From contig NZ_JAKSYC010000241.1 in the NCBI RefSeq assembly GCF_022829585.1, positions 47,802 through 111,801 of the forward strand: DNA of 64,000 nucleotides, given 5' to 3'. Below the pieces are notes generated by a model. It was not told where the DNA came from, searched no databases, and saw only the letters and a list, made by a program, of their open reading frames with translations. This stretch comes from Methylobacterium sp. J-026 (GTDB lineage: Bacteria > Pseudomonadota > Alphaproteobacteria > Rhizobiales > Beijerinckiaceae). The position numbers and the translations under genes are program-made. The stretch's first letter is position 1; the number at the start of each line of letters is the position of its first letter. Positions 17,200 to 25,713 of this stretch are shown in pieces.

Positions 17200-18325
17200 C
17201 CGCCTTCGCGCTGGACGCGGCCCCCGCCCGCCCCGGTGCGGGCGCGCGCTGCCCGGCGCCGCGCTCGGCGCCCTGGCGCAGCTTGGCCTCCGGTCCGTGC
17301 AGCGGCTGGTGCGGCTCGCTCCGCACGCGCTCGGCGAGCGGCCGGTCGAGGAGCGCCGCGACGAGGTCCCGGGCCGCCGGCCGGCTCACGGTGCGGAACA
17401 GGCGGACGAGGTCGGAGACGCGTTCGGCGGAGCGCGCCACCCCCTGGTTGAGGGTGAGGAAGATGTAGACCGCCTCCTCCTCGTGCAGGCCGGCGGCGCG
17501 CAGGCCCAGGGTCAGGAGGTCGTAGCGGGCGCTGGCGTCGGCCACCACGGTGAGGAAATCGCGCGGCAGGCCGAGGCCGTCCGCCAGGGCCGCCACGAAG
17601 GCGCCGACATCGTGCGCCGCCGAGAGCCCGGTCAGGACCGCGCCGAGGTCGCGGGGCGGCGGCGGGCACGGGCGCAGGGCGGCGGTCGCCTCCACGGCCC
17701 GGCCGATCACCGCGCGGCGCATCGGGTCGGCGTGCAGGTAGAGGGGCACGAGATCGGCCGCGGAGACGTCGGGGCGCACCAGGAGCAGCCGGGCGAGGTC
17801 GGCGGCGCCGCGGCCCCGGTCCACGAGCCGGGTCAGGGCGGCGCCCCAGAGGGTGATGCCGAGGTTGGCGGCCAGCGCCCGGTCGATCTCGGGCCGGCCC
17901 TCCCGGGAGAGGTCGTCCACCGCCTCGCGGCTCAGCCCAGCCCGGGCGGCGATGCGGGCGGCGATGTCGGAGCCGTCGGCGAGGGCGGCCTCGATCAGGC
18001 CGCGGCTCAGCACCGGGGCCAGCTCCACCACCGCGTCGCGGGCGCCGCCGCCCCGGAACGCGAGCGCCTGCAGGACCGCCGGCGGCGTCTCGGGGCAGGG
18101 GGCGAGCTTCCGGGCGACCACCCGGGCCGTCTCCTCGTCCACCGTGGGGATCAGCCCGCAGGCCAGGGACTCGAAGATCTCGATCGCGTTCCGGTCCCGC
18201 ACCGATGCCCGCACGAACAGATCGGTCTGCACCCGCAGGATCACGGGCTTGAGATCGAGATTCTCGATGCGTGAGAGTTCGAGGAGCCCGGACAGGTCCG
18301 GCGGAGCATCGACGGATGAGGGCAT
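17195..18325 (-). CDS. DUF2336 domain-containing protein
   Basis: 376 residues from ATG 18325; GTG 18361 is an alternative. The sequence is almost wholly helical, with repeats such as PVILRVQTDLFVRAS, ARKLAPCPETPPAVLQALAF and DGSDIAARIAARAGLSREAV, the pattern of the alphaproteobacterial DUF2336 proteins, which look like HEAT-type scaffolds. The C-terminal 40 residues are low complexity (Ala/Gly/Pro/Arg). No membrane segment. Function unknown; the divergent position from 18.4 kb gives no clue. Confidence 0.85.
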   Translation of the reverse strand: MPSSVDAPPDLSGLLELSRIENLDLKPVILRVQTDLFVRASVRDRNAIEIFESLACGLIPTVDEETARVVARKLAPCPETPPAVLQALAFRGGGARDAVVELAPVLSRGLIEAALADGSDIAARIAARAGLSREAVDDLSREGRPEIDRALAANLGITLWGAALTRLVDRGRGAADLARLLLVRPDVSAADLVPLYLHADPMRRAVIGRAVEATAALRPCPPPPRDLGAVLTGLSAAHDVGAFVAALADGLGLPRDFLTVVADASARYDLLTLGLRAAGLHEEEAVYIFLTLNQGVARSAERVSDLVRLFRTVSRPAARDLVAALLDRPLAERVRSEPHQPLHGPEAKLRQGAERGAGQRAPAPGRAGAASSAKAG

Positions 18326-18480
18326 GGAGGATCGGTTTACGCAGGACTGCAGTAAGCTCACGCTAACCGCATCGACGTGAATCGACCTTTAAGGCGGCGC
18401 TGACGGGACCGTGCCGTCCTGCACCATCGCGGGCCACGGGCGGCGCATCCGCACCGCCGGCCACCGTCCGGCGCGGGGCC

Positions 18481-18834
18481 TCAATGCGTCAGCCAGAGCC
18501 CCAGCGCGAGCGCCACCGCCACCAGGACGATCACCCCGATGAAGGCGGGCACGACCCAGCTCTGCCGCTGGCGGGCGCGGCCCGCCGCGGCCTTCTCCGA
18601 GGGCGCCCGCTCGTTCTGCCGGGCGAGCCGGACCTCCTGCGAACTCGGCGGCGTCCCGCCGGCCTCCTCGCAGGTCCCGAGCGGCGCGGCCCCGACATCC
18701 AGGTGCGGGGCCTTGTCGGCGGTGCGGCCGCTGTCGATGTCGGCCTTGAGCTGGGCGGAGGTCGGCGTATCCGAATCCGGCGGGGGATCGGCCGGGAGAT
18801 TGGCGGGCGGCGGCGGGGTCTCGGCGCGCAACAT
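18481..18834 (-). CDS. tail-anchored hypothetical membrane protein
   Basis: 117 residues from ATG 18834 with AGGAG about 9 bases upstream. The first 35 residues are Pro/Asp-rich, the middle is polar with one Cys, and residues about 92-114 are a strong membrane segment (VVPAFIGVIVLVAVALALGLWL) almost at the C-terminus. This would leave the bulk of the protein on one side as a tail-anchored protein. Family unknown. Confidence 0.65.
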   Translation of the reverse strand: MLRAETPPPPANLPADPPPDSDTPTSAQLKADIDSGRTADKAPHLDVGAAPLGTCEEAGGTPPSSQEVRLARQNERAPSEKAAAGRARQRQSWVVPAFIGVIVLVAVALALGLWLTH

Positions 18835-18905
18835 GGTCGGGGTCTCCTGCGTATCCCGGTCAACGCCCGGACGGGCCGTCGGCTGCGGTCAGGATGTCGC
18901 GGGGC

Positions 18906-19367
18906 TCAAACGTCGCCGGATCCCCGCTTCAGGAGCGGGCGGGCCAGGAGCCCGGCCGCCGCGACGAAGCCCGCCGCGGCGCAGAAAGCCTCCAGCGTGT
19001 CCTGGCCGGGCCCGACGCTCAGGAGCAGCCGGTCGCAGCCCGCCTGCCGCGCCGCCCGCCCGGCCGCCTTCAGCAGCACCCGCCCGATGCCGCGGCGCCG
19101 GGACTCGGCGGCGACCAAGAGGGTCGTGATCAGGCCGGCGGGCCGGGGGGCGTCGAGGGTTCGGACGGGGGTGAGGGCGATCAGCCCGCTCGGCGGTCCC
19201 CATTCCACGGCGACGAGGGCGGTGCCGCCGTCCCGCTGCAGCCCCTCGAGCCGGGCCGCGAGATCGGCGGCGCCGACCGCGAGGCCCGCCTCGCCCAGCA
19301 GCGCCGCGAGGCCGGCGGCGTCGGGGCCGGCGGCCGCGCGGATCTCCAGCCCGTATCGATTGCCCAA
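18906..19367 (-). CDS. GNAT family N-acetyltransferase
   Basis: 153 residues from TTG 19367; no good ATG is available at the N-terminus, so the start is uncertain. The acetyl-CoA binding motif A is visible as LITTLLVAAESRRRGIGRVLL (RRRGIG is the R/QxxGxG/A loop). An upstream beta strand TALVAVEWG and a C-terminal segment FCAAAGFVAAAGLL complete the fold. The acceptor substrate is unknown. Confidence 0.8.
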   Translation of the reverse strand: MGNRYGLEIRAAAGPDAAGLAALLGEAGLAVGAADLAARLEGLQRDGGTALVAVEWGPPSGLIALTPVRTLDAPRPAGLITTLLVAAESRRRGIGRVLLKAAGRAARQAGCDRLLLSVGPGQDTLEAFCAAAGFVAAAGLLARPLLKRGSGDV

Positions 19368-19405
19368 TGCGCGCCCCGCCCGGTCTCAGCCCGATCGATC
19401 GTCCG

Positions 19406-19933
19406 TCAGACCCGGCGCCAGCCCGGCTGCGACGGGTCGACCAGTCTGTAATTGACCGGCGCCATGCCGCAGATGGCGATCACCGCGGGCTCCGGCCCGT
19501 CGCGGACCACGCCGTCGTAATGCGGCGTCCCCGCGACCCGGCGCACGAAGCTGCCGGCCTTCACCGGCACGCAGGCGGCGGGATCGAAATCCGCCCCGCT
19601 GTTGCACCACCACGTGCCGGACAGGACCATGCAGAACCGGTCGGAGGTGTAGGTGTGCGGCGCGCTCATGTAGCCCGGCCACCAGCGGATCAGCGTATAG
19701 TACAGGCCGGTGCCGTTGAGGTCGCCGGTGAGCGTGCACCGGTCGACGCTGCGCTCCGGGTAGTCCTTCGAGGGCTGCCACGGGAGATCGCCGGGGGCAC
19801 GGATGATGGTCTGGTCGGGGTTCAGCGGGCTGCCCGTCGCCCCGTTCGCCAGGAGCAGCGGTAGCGTCCCGAGGAGCGAGGCCGCCAGCAGGTCGCGCCG
19901 GCTCGCCTCCGCTCGAATATGCGTCTCCGTCAT
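19406..19933 (-). CDS. Tat-exported cupin-domain protein
   Basis: 175 residues from ATG 19933. The N-terminus has a twin-arginine-like motif (EASRRDLLAASLLGTLPLLL). The mature part contains a cupin barrel: YYTLIRWWPGYMSAPHTYTS, FCMVLSGTWWCNSG and VPVKAGSFVRRVAGTPHYDG, where the PHTY and TPHYD His residues are candidate metal ligands. It should work in the periplasm. No substrate is implied by its neighbours. Confidence 0.8.
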   Translation of the reverse strand: MTETHIRAEASRRDLLAASLLGTLPLLLANGATGSPLNPDQTIIRAPGDLPWQPSKDYPERSVDRCTLTGDLNGTGLYYTLIRWWPGYMSAPHTYTSDRFCMVLSGTWWCNSGADFDPAACVPVKAGSFVRRVAGTPHYDGVVRDGPEPAVIAICGMAPVNYRLVDPSQPGWRRV

Positions 19934-20137
19934 CGCAGGATCCGTCCCTGTCACCGGCGGCCAGCCCGCCGGCATCCGCACGGGCAACGCCGACGCCCGG
20001 GTTTCTCTCCCGGACCGGGCCCCCGCACGGTTTCAAACGCGCGGCGCTCTCAGCGGATCGGCCGGGCGTGGAACGCGCGGGGCGCCAACGGCATTGCTCC
20101 GCAGGATCGGCGGGGATGAGTCCGGCGGGGGTGGGTC

Positions 20138-20323
20138 ATGGCGGATCGGGTGCGGGACCAAGTCCCGGACGAGCCGGACGACGAGGATCCGAAGGCCGGG
20201 CCGCCGGAGCGCAGGCCCGGCGACGCGGCCGCGCCCGCCGAGGCCGAGCCCAGCGAGCGCCGGAAGGCCGAGACCGAGATCGCCGCCGGAGACGTGGCCG
20301 ACGACCTCGCCGATTTCGCGTAA
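20138..20323 (+). CDS. small acidic low-complexity protein
   Basis: 61 residues, rich in Glu, Asp, Pro and Arg, with no hydrophobic segment; probably disordered. It ends DVADDLADFA. It converges on the mucR gene. Coding character is modest and it may not be expressed. Confidence 0.35.
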   Translation: MADRVRDQVPDEPDDEDPKAGPPERRPGDAAAPAEAEPSERRKAETEIAAGDVADDLADFA

Positions 20324-20372
20324 GGGGGACGGCCGGCGTGGCGCGCGCCGACCCCCACGGCGCGGCTTGTCG

Positions 20373-20876
20373 TCAGGCCGTTTCCTTGGCCTTGCGCGGA
20401 CGGGCTGCGCGCTTCGGCTTCTCGGCGACTTCCTCCTCGGCGGGCTCCGGGGCCGCCGCGGACTTGCGGCGCTGCTGGCCGAGGCCGAGGCTGCGGGCGA
20501 GTTCGGAGCGCTGGGCGGAATAGCTCGCGGCCGTCGACGGATAGTCCCGCGGCAGCCCGAAACGCTCGCGATACTGCTCGATCGTCAGACCGTTGCGCGA
20601 GAGATGGCGCTTGAGCGTCTTGTACGGCTTGCCGTCGATGAAGGAGATCAGCGCGTCCGAGGTCACCGACTTGCGGATCTGGGCCGGCGTCGGCTTGTCG
20701 GCCGCCTCGGTGACGGCCGCCGCGGGGGCGGACAGCTTCGCCAGAGCGGCGTGGACGCCGGCGAGCAGACCGGGCAACTCGCTGATCGGCACGGAATTGT
20801 TTGAGACATACGCTGAGACGATGTCCGAGGCTTGCTCGATAAAGGTCTGCTGCTGCTCAGTGGCGTTGTCGTCCAT
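20373..20876 (-). CDS. MucR/Ros family transcriptional regulator lacking the zinc cysteine
   Basis: 167 residues from ATG 20876, with GAGGGA about eight bases upstream. MucR proteins bind AT-rich sites with T-A steps and silence genes for exopolysaccharide, motility and surface functions. The N-terminal oligomerisation part holds VSAYVSNNSVPISELPGLL. The DNA-binding core reads DALISFIDGKPYKTLKRHL then GLPRDYPSTAASYSAQRSEL. At the usual first zinc ligand (Cys) there is Ser78, and the position of the last His is Asn95, so a normal Ros zinc finger cannot form. A basic Lys/Arg/Pro tail ends the protein. A second copy lies at 35583-36020. Confidence 0.92.
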   Translation of the reverse strand: MDDNATEQQQTFIEQASDIVSAYVSNNSVPISELPGLLAGVHAALAKLSAPAAAVTEAADKPTPAQIRKSVTSDALISFIDGKPYKTLKRHLSRNGLTIEQYRERFGLPRDYPSTAASYSAQRSELARSLGLGQQRRKSAAAPEPAEEEVAEKPKRAARPRKAKETA

Positions 20877-21266
20877 CGATGATTCCCTCTATCCGGCGGT
20901 GGTGAGACAGTTCTAACGTCTGTGCAGCAAAATCAAGTCGTCGTCGAGCATTTCCCTGCACAGCGTGCCGCCCGTTAACACGCATATTATTCAAGCGCGG
21001 GGTCGAGCTGAAATCGTTGCCGGTGAAACCCGGTCGGCGGGACGGGCACTTTCACCAGTTCGCGGCCCTCGGCGCTCTGCCCGCGTGCCTCTGACGGGGA
21101 TCAGGCTGGTCCCTTCGATTGCGAAGATCGGTTGTCGGTCTGACGAGACGCGTGAAATCTCGCGGCCCGTCCTGCAAAGGATCTTGGGCAAAGGATCTTG
21201 GGCACAGGATCTTGGGGCCGCGCGGCGCATGCGTCATAACGGGCCGGGCGGGACAGGACCGGGACG
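20877..21266. other. mucR upstream region with AT-rich segment and a short tandem repeat
   Basis: 390 bases between mucR and a thioesterase. 20920-21000 is AT-rich for this genome and is the likely mucR promoter; MucR proteins often bind their own upstream region. A tandem repeat lies at 21176-21217. No gene seen. Confidence 0.45.
21176..21217. repeat. three tandem copies of a 14-base unit
   Basis: AAAGGATCTTGGGC occurs at 21176-21189 and 21190-21203, followed by a third copy with two changes, ACAGGATCTTGGGG, at 21204-21217. It lies 50 bases upstream of the thioesterase start. Confidence 0.9.
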
Positions 21267-21683
21267 GTGGGCGTGGATCAGCAATCGGAGCCGGGCACCG
21301 TCTTCGGGGCCCATATCCCGTTCGTGGATTTCTGCGGGATCGAGGCGCTCGACGTGGCGGAGGGCCGGACGCGCCTGCGGCTCGTTTTGCGTCCGGAGCA
21401 TGCCAACAACCTCGGCATCGCCCATGGCGGCGTGCTCTGCACCCTGCTCGACGTCGCCCTCGGGACGGCCGCCCGCCTCCGGGCCGGGCGGCCGGTGGTG
21501 ACCCTCGACCTGCAGGCCCGGTTCCTCAATCCCGCCCGGGGCGAACTCGTGGCGGAGGGGCGCGTCACCCGGGCCGGGCGTGCGGTGATCTTCTGCGAGG
21601 CCGAGATCCGCGACGCGGCCGGGACGCTGGTGGCGAGCGCCACCGGCCTGCTCAAGCCGGTGGGCGAGGGCGCGCCCCGCTGA
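21267..21683 (+). CDS. PaaI-type hotdog thioesterase
   Basis: 138 residues from GTG 21267 (GTG 21273 is possible). The hotdog fold motif HANNLGIAHGGVLCTLLDVALG is clear: NxxGxxHGGxxxxLxD with the Asp/His region typical of PaaI enzymes, followed by VTLDLQARFLNPARGELVAEG. It would hydrolyse an acyl-CoA thioester in the cytosol. Substrate unknown. It converges on the GST gene. Confidence 0.85.
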   Translation: MGVDQQSEPGTVFGAHIPFVDFCGIEALDVAEGRTRLRLVLRPEHANNLGIAHGGVLCTLLDVALGTAARLRAGRPVVTLDLQARFLNPARGELVAEGRVTRAGRAVIFCEAEIRDAAGTLVASATGLLKPVGEGAPR

Positions 21684-21688
21684 CGCCC

Positions 21689-21714
21689 GGTCCGGCGCAG
21701 GCCTGCGCCGGACC
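21689..21714. terminator. perfect 26-base palindrome, bidirectional terminator
   Basis: GGTCCGGCGCAGG followed directly by its reverse complement CCTGCGCCGGACC. It lies midway between converging stops at 21683 and 21732, so it can fold on either transcript. Confidence 0.65.
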
Positions 21715-21731
21715 GGGGCCTCAAAACCGTC

Positions 21732-22436
21732 CTAGGCAGTCTTGAGATGGTCGAGTTCCGTCAGCCCGCTGCCGCCATCGGCGTAGGCCGCCTTGAAGCT
21801 CGCCCGCGCCTGCCAGCGCCGCCACAGGGCGTCGAGCTGCTCGAACCGCTCGTCGAGCGGGGTGGCGCAGACCGGGAATTTCGAGAACGCGATCGCCGTG
21901 CAGAGCGTGATGTCGGCGAAGGTCGGCTCGTCGCCGCCGAGCATCCAGGCGCGGCCGTCCGCGAGGTGGCGGTCGACCAGGCCGGCATGCGCCAGCGCCT
22001 CCTTGCGGCAATGCTCGCCCCATTGCGGGTTGTGCGTCAGCTCCAGCTTCGGCCCGAGCCCCTGGTTCAGCACGTGGAACATCGTGGTGATCCGGTAGAG
22101 GATGTGCACCCAGATCCGGTTGTCCCACATCGTGTCGAGCCCCTGCTCCAGAGGCGTCTCGCCGGTGAGGCGGCGACCCGGATGGGCCGCGTCGAGGTAG
22201 CGCACGATCGCGGCCGTCTCGGACAGCACGGTCCCGTCGGCGAGCAGGAGGGTCGGCGTCTCGCCCCAGGGATTCATCTTGAGATGGCGCCATTGCCGCT
22301 GCTCGCCCCCCGGCGCCATGTCGTAGACCACCTCGTCGAACAGATGGGCGATGCCCTTCTCGTGCGCGAACAGGCGCAGGCGCTGCGGATTCGGGAAGGC
22401 GGAGGGCGAGGTGAAGAGGCGGAGGGTGTCGGCCAT
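21732..22436 (-). CDS. glutathione S-transferase family protein
   Basis: 234 residues from ATG 22436. The N-terminal thioredoxin-like domain begins LRLFTSPSAFPNPQRLRLFA and contains the glutathione-binding block GETPTLLLADGTVLSETAAIV (cis-Pro plus Glu-Thr). The C-terminal helical domain includes RAWMLGGDEPTFADITLCTA, the conserved GST folding motif with its Asp. The longer reading frame upstream is antisense to hemF. The substrate is unknown. Confidence 0.9.
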   Translation of the reverse strand: MADTLRLFTSPSAFPNPQRLRLFAHEKGIAHLFDEVVYDMAPGGEQRQWRHLKMNPWGETPTLLLADGTVLSETAAIVRYLDAAHPGRRLTGETPLEQGLDTMWDNRIWVHILYRITTMFHVLNQGLGPKLELTHNPQWGEHCRKEALAHAGLVDRHLADGRAWMLGGDEPTFADITLCTAIAFSKFPVCATPLDERFEQLDALWRRWQARASFKAAYADGGSGLTELDHLKTA

Positions 22437-22604
22437 GGTCTCGGGCTGTCCTGACGGTTCGAGGGCGCGCCGCACGGGCGCATGACCGGCGGATCTAGGG
22501 CGGCGATGCCGTGTCGGCCCGGGACTTCGGCGCAGGGCGATGCGGCGCGCCGATTTGGCGCCCGCCGATTGACGCCCCAGCGGCGCAGTGGGAAAGCCTA
22601 CCGC

Positions 22605-23537
22605 ATGACGATGCCGGACGACGCCCGCGCAGCCCTGACTGCCCCCCTGTCCGAGGCCGACGTGACGGCCATGAAATCCGAGGCCGCGGCCTGGTTCGCG
22701 ACCCTGCGCGACCGCATCCTGGCGGCCTTCGAGACCCTGGAGGCCGAGGCCGAGGGACCGTTCCACCCGGATGCGCCCGCAGGCGCCGGGACCTTCGAGA
22801 AGACGCCCTGGAACCGCACCGACCATACCGGCCAGCCCGGCGGCGGCGGCGTCATGGCGATGCTGAAGGGCCGGGTCTTCGAGAAGGCGGGGGTCCATAT
22901 CTCCACGGTCCACGGCGAGTTCGCCCCGGAATTCCGCGCCCAGATGCCCGGGGCGGCCGAGGATCCGCGGTTCTTCGCCACCGGCATCTCGCTGATCGCC
23001 CATCCGTGGAACCCGCACGCGCCGACGGTCCACATGAACACCCGCTTCGTCGCGACCACGAAGGCGTGGTTCGGGGGCGGGGCCGACCTCACGCCGGTGC
23101 TGATGCGGCGGCGCAACCAGGACGATCCGGACAGCCGCCATTTCCACGCCTGCCTGGCGCGTGCCTGCGCGGCCCACGGCGTCGACCATGCCCGCTACAA
23201 GGCGTGGTGCGACGAATACTTCCACCTCAAGCACCGCAACGAGCCCCGCGGCATCGGCGGCATCTTTTATGACTATCGCTGGACCGGCGATGCGCAGGCC
23301 GATCTCGCCTTCACCCGCGACGTGGGGGGCGCCTTCCTGGAGGCGTATCCGAAAATCGTCCGCGACAATGTCGGGACCGCCTGGACCGAGGCCGACCGCG
23401 AGGAACAGCAGGTCCGGCGCGGACGCTACGTCGAGTTCAACCTGCTCTACGACCGCGGCACGATCTTCGGGCTGAAGACCGGCGGCAACGTCGCCTCGAT
23501 CCTGTCGTCCCTGCCGCCAACGGTGCGCTGGCCGTGA
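22605..23537 (+). CDS. hemF: oxygen-dependent coproporphyrinogen III oxidase
   Basis: 310 residues from ATG 22605. It converts coproporphyrinogen III to protoporphyrinogen IX with O2 in heme synthesis. Signatures are present: [36 protein letters not shown] and [19 protein letters not shown], the last containing the family signature Arg and Asp residues. The C-terminus [13 protein letters not shown] is the usual one. The RecD-like helicase gene starts 10 bases after the stop. Confidence 0.96.
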   Translation: MTMPDDARAALTAPLSEADVTAMKSEAAAWFATLRDRILAAFETLEAEAEGPFHPDAPAGAGTFEKTPWNRTDHTGQPGGGGVMAMLKGRVFEKAGVHISTVHGEFAPEFRAQMPGAAEDPRFFATGISLIAHPWNPHAPTVHMNTRFVATTKAWFGGGADLTPVLMRRRNQDDPDSRHFHACLARACAAHGVDHARYKAWCDEYFHLKHRNEPRGIGGIFYDYRWTGDAQADLAFTRDVGGAFLEAYPKIVRDNVGTAWTEADREEQQVRRGRYVEFNLLYDRGTIFGLKTGGNVASILSSLPPTVRWP

Positions 23538-23547
23538 TGGGGGCCCT

Positions 23548-24666
23548 GTGAGCGCCGGGCTGCCGGCCGCCTACGCCCCGCAGCAGGACGCGGCGCTGAA
23601 GGCGATCGCCGCGTGGCGGCGGGAGGGCGGATCCCAGGTGTTCCGGCTGTTCGGCTATGCCGGCACCGGCAAGACCACGCTGGCGCGCCGGATCGCCGAG
23701 GATGTCGACGGCACGGTGGTCTACGGCGCCTTCACCGGCAAGGCGGCCTCGGTGATGCGCCAGAAGGGCTGCTACGACGCCGCCACGATCCACTCGCTGA
23801 TCTACCGCACCAAGGAAGCGGAGGAGGGCGGGCCGACCTTCACGCTGAACCGGTCCGGGCCGGCCGCGAAGGCGGACCTGATCATCATCGACGAATGCTC
23901 GATGGTGGATTCCGACCTCGGCAACGACCTGCTGTCGTTCGAGCGGCCGGTGCTGGTCCTGGGCGACCCGGCGCAGCTGCCGCCGGTGCGCGGCGGCGGC
24001 TTCTTCACCGAGGCCGAGCCGGACGTGATGCTCACGGAGGTCCATCGGCAGGCCAAGGACGACCCGATCGTCCGCATGGCGATGACCATCCGCGAGGGCG
24101 GCCGGCTGGACCTCGGCACCTTCGGCCAGAGCCGGGTGGTGTCGCGCCGCGCCCTGGACCCGGCCGAGGTGCTCGAATGCGACCAGGTGCTGGTCGGCCT
24201 CAACAAGACCCGCCGCCTCTACAACGGGCGGCTCCGGGAACTCGCCGGCCACACCGATCCGATGCCGGCGATCGGCGAGAAGCTGGTCTGCCTGCGCAAT
24301 GACCGGGTGAAGGGCCTGCTCAACGGCTCGACCTGGACGGTGCAAGCCCTGCGCGCGCCGCCGCGGCCGGACCTGATCCGCCTCGACGTGGTGCCGGAGG
24401 ACGACCCGGGCCTGCGCCGGAAGCCCACCGACATCAAGGTCCTGCGCGCGATGATTTCGGGCTCGGACGAGGAGATCCCGCTGTTCCTGCGCCGGGAGAC
24501 CGACGAGTTCACCTACGGCTACGCGCTGACGGTCCACAAGGCGCAGGGGTCGCAGTGGGACCGGGTGACGCTGTTCGACGAATCCTACGCCTTCCGCGAG
24601 CACCGGGCCCGCTGGCTCTACACCGGGCTGACCCGGGCCGCGCAGGCGATCACCGTGGTGGTCTGA
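23548..24666 (+). CDS. RecD-like ATP-dependent DNA helicase
   Basis: 372 residues from GTG 23548. Superfamily 1B helicase motifs are visible in order: Walker A GYAGTGKTTLA (residues about 34-44), DECSMVD (motif II), LVLGDPAQLPPV (motif III) and near the C-terminus YALTVHKAQGSQWDRV, the UvrD_C_2 block, followed by YTGLTRAA. It lacks the N-terminal domain of RecD, so it is a stand-alone small helicase, possibly for DNA repair or recombination. It lies directly after hemF and is probably cotranscribed. Confidence 0.88.
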   Translation: MSAGLPAAYAPQQDAALKAIAAWRREGGSQVFRLFGYAGTGKTTLARRIAEDVDGTVVYGAFTGKAASVMRQKGCYDAATIHSLIYRTKEAEEGGPTFTLNRSGPAAKADLIIIDECSMVDSDLGNDLLSFERPVLVLGDPAQLPPVRGGGFFTEAEPDVMLTEVHRQAKDDPIVRMAMTIREGGRLDLGTFGQSRVVSRRALDPAEVLECDQVLVGLNKTRRLYNGRLRELAGHTDPMPAIGEKLVCLRNDRVKGLLNGSTWTVQALRAPPRPDLIRLDVVPEDDPGLRRKPTDIKVLRAMISGSDEEIPLFLRRETDEFTYGYALTVHKAQGSQWDRVTLFDESYAFREHRARWLYTGLTRAAQAITVVV

Positions 24667-25158
24667 TCCGTCGCCGGGGTTTTCCGCGGGACGGCGCCAC
24701 GCCCGACGCATCGCTCCGGAGACCGCGCGGTTCCGGGCGCGGGCGTGCACGACAACCGAGGCCGCCGGCACGGGGCGGCCTGCTGCGGAGGCAGGCGATC
24801 GCGTGACCTGACCCGCCAACCGAGCGGTCACAGCCCGAGACCGCGCAGAGGACGTGGGCCACGAACCAAGTCCATTCCACCCCGCCGATGCAGGCCTATC
24901 GAACCCGGGCCGTCGGATCGGGCCCGCTCTCATAAACGATGCGTGCAAGTAACTCATCAACCGCTGAATGTATAGTTGTGGTGACGAGGAGCATTAAATC
25001 TAAATATTCCGATGAATATTCATAAAAACACGATTTTGCTTCGGTTCAGAATCGAACGATAGACTCGGGGCCGATCAAGCTGCGGCCGTGATTTCCCATT
25101 GCTGACGCCGGTGGGCCTCTCGCACGATGCAGTTTGCTCGACGTTCGGAGGGACATCC
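24667..25158. other. AT-rich gap with a palindrome, no gene seen
   Basis: 492 bases. The first 250 are GC-rich without a convincing frame. 24940-25065 is AT-rich and holds the perfect palindrome ATGAATATTCAT at 25012-25023, next to AATATT half copies. This is a likely regulator-bound promoter region for the gene at 25159. Confidence 0.5.
25012..25023. promoter_or_regulatory. 12-base palindrome, candidate operator
   Basis: ATGAATATTCAT is a perfect palindrome in an AT-rich stretch 136 bases upstream of a small secreted protein gene. AATATT also occurs just upstream at about 25003-25008. No known regulator is assigned. Confidence 0.35.
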
Positions 25159-25713
25159 ATGCGCAGGCTCACCTGTATGGCACTTGTTCTCATCCCAGCC
25201 GCCGCTCCGGCCCGCGCACGGGCCTGCGAGGGCGTGAGCGCGCGCAACGCCGGGACGGATATCGCGTCCGCCCAGCGGCAGCAGGCCGAGTTCACCCGCG
25301 CGCGGGCTCAGCGTGATCGCGGGCGGGCTTGGCGGGACGAGAATGCCTCCGTCAACGCGGAGCGCGATGCGCGGAGTGCGATGCGCGGAGTGCGCGCCGC
25401 TTCGATACGCGCGGATCCATTTCGAAACGCGGATCCATCGCGGGAGGCCGCCGGCATCGGTCACAGGACGAAGAAACCGACGCTGGCGACCGTCATGATG
25501 GCGGTGGCCAGCCATCCGCCCACCCGCATCGGCGTCGACAGGCTCAGGCGCCCCATGATGCGGCCGTTGCAGGCGACGAGCATCAGCGCGGCCATGACCG
25601 GCGCCGCCAGGATGCCGTTGACGACGGCGGCCCAGTACAGCGCCTTGACCGGATCGAGCGCGGTGAAGTTGAGGCCGACCCCGGCCAGGGTCGCCACCGA
25701 GAGCGTCGCGTAG
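25159..25713 (+). CDS. possible secreted protein; true 3' end doubtful
   Basis: ATG 25159 has GGAGGG six bases upstream and begins a signal-like peptide (RRLTCMALVLIPAAAPARARA) followed by CEGVSARNAG and a charged stretch rich in Gln and Arg. The frame then runs on into the antisense of the Nramp gene for about 250 bases, where it is surely not conserved. A 14-base tandem duplication (25364-25391) lies just before the loss of protein character and is not a multiple of three. So the real protein is probably shorter, or the gene is decayed. Only the start is well supported. Confidence 0.35.
   Translation: MRRLTCMALVLIPAAAPARARACEGVSARNAGTDIASAQRQQAEFTRARAQRDRGRAWRDENASVNAERDARSAMRGVRAASIRADPFRNADPSREAAGIGHRTKKPTLATVMMAVASHPPTRIGVDRLRRPMMRPLQATSISAAMTGAARMPLTTAAQYSALTGSSAVKLRPTPARVATESVA
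25364..25391. repeat. 14-base tandem duplication
   Basis: GCGATGCGCGGAGT is present twice in direct tandem (25364-25377 and 25378-25391), inside the putative secreted protein frame. The related ACGCGGATCCAT motif is also duplicated nearby (about 25408-25437). Confidence 0.8.
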
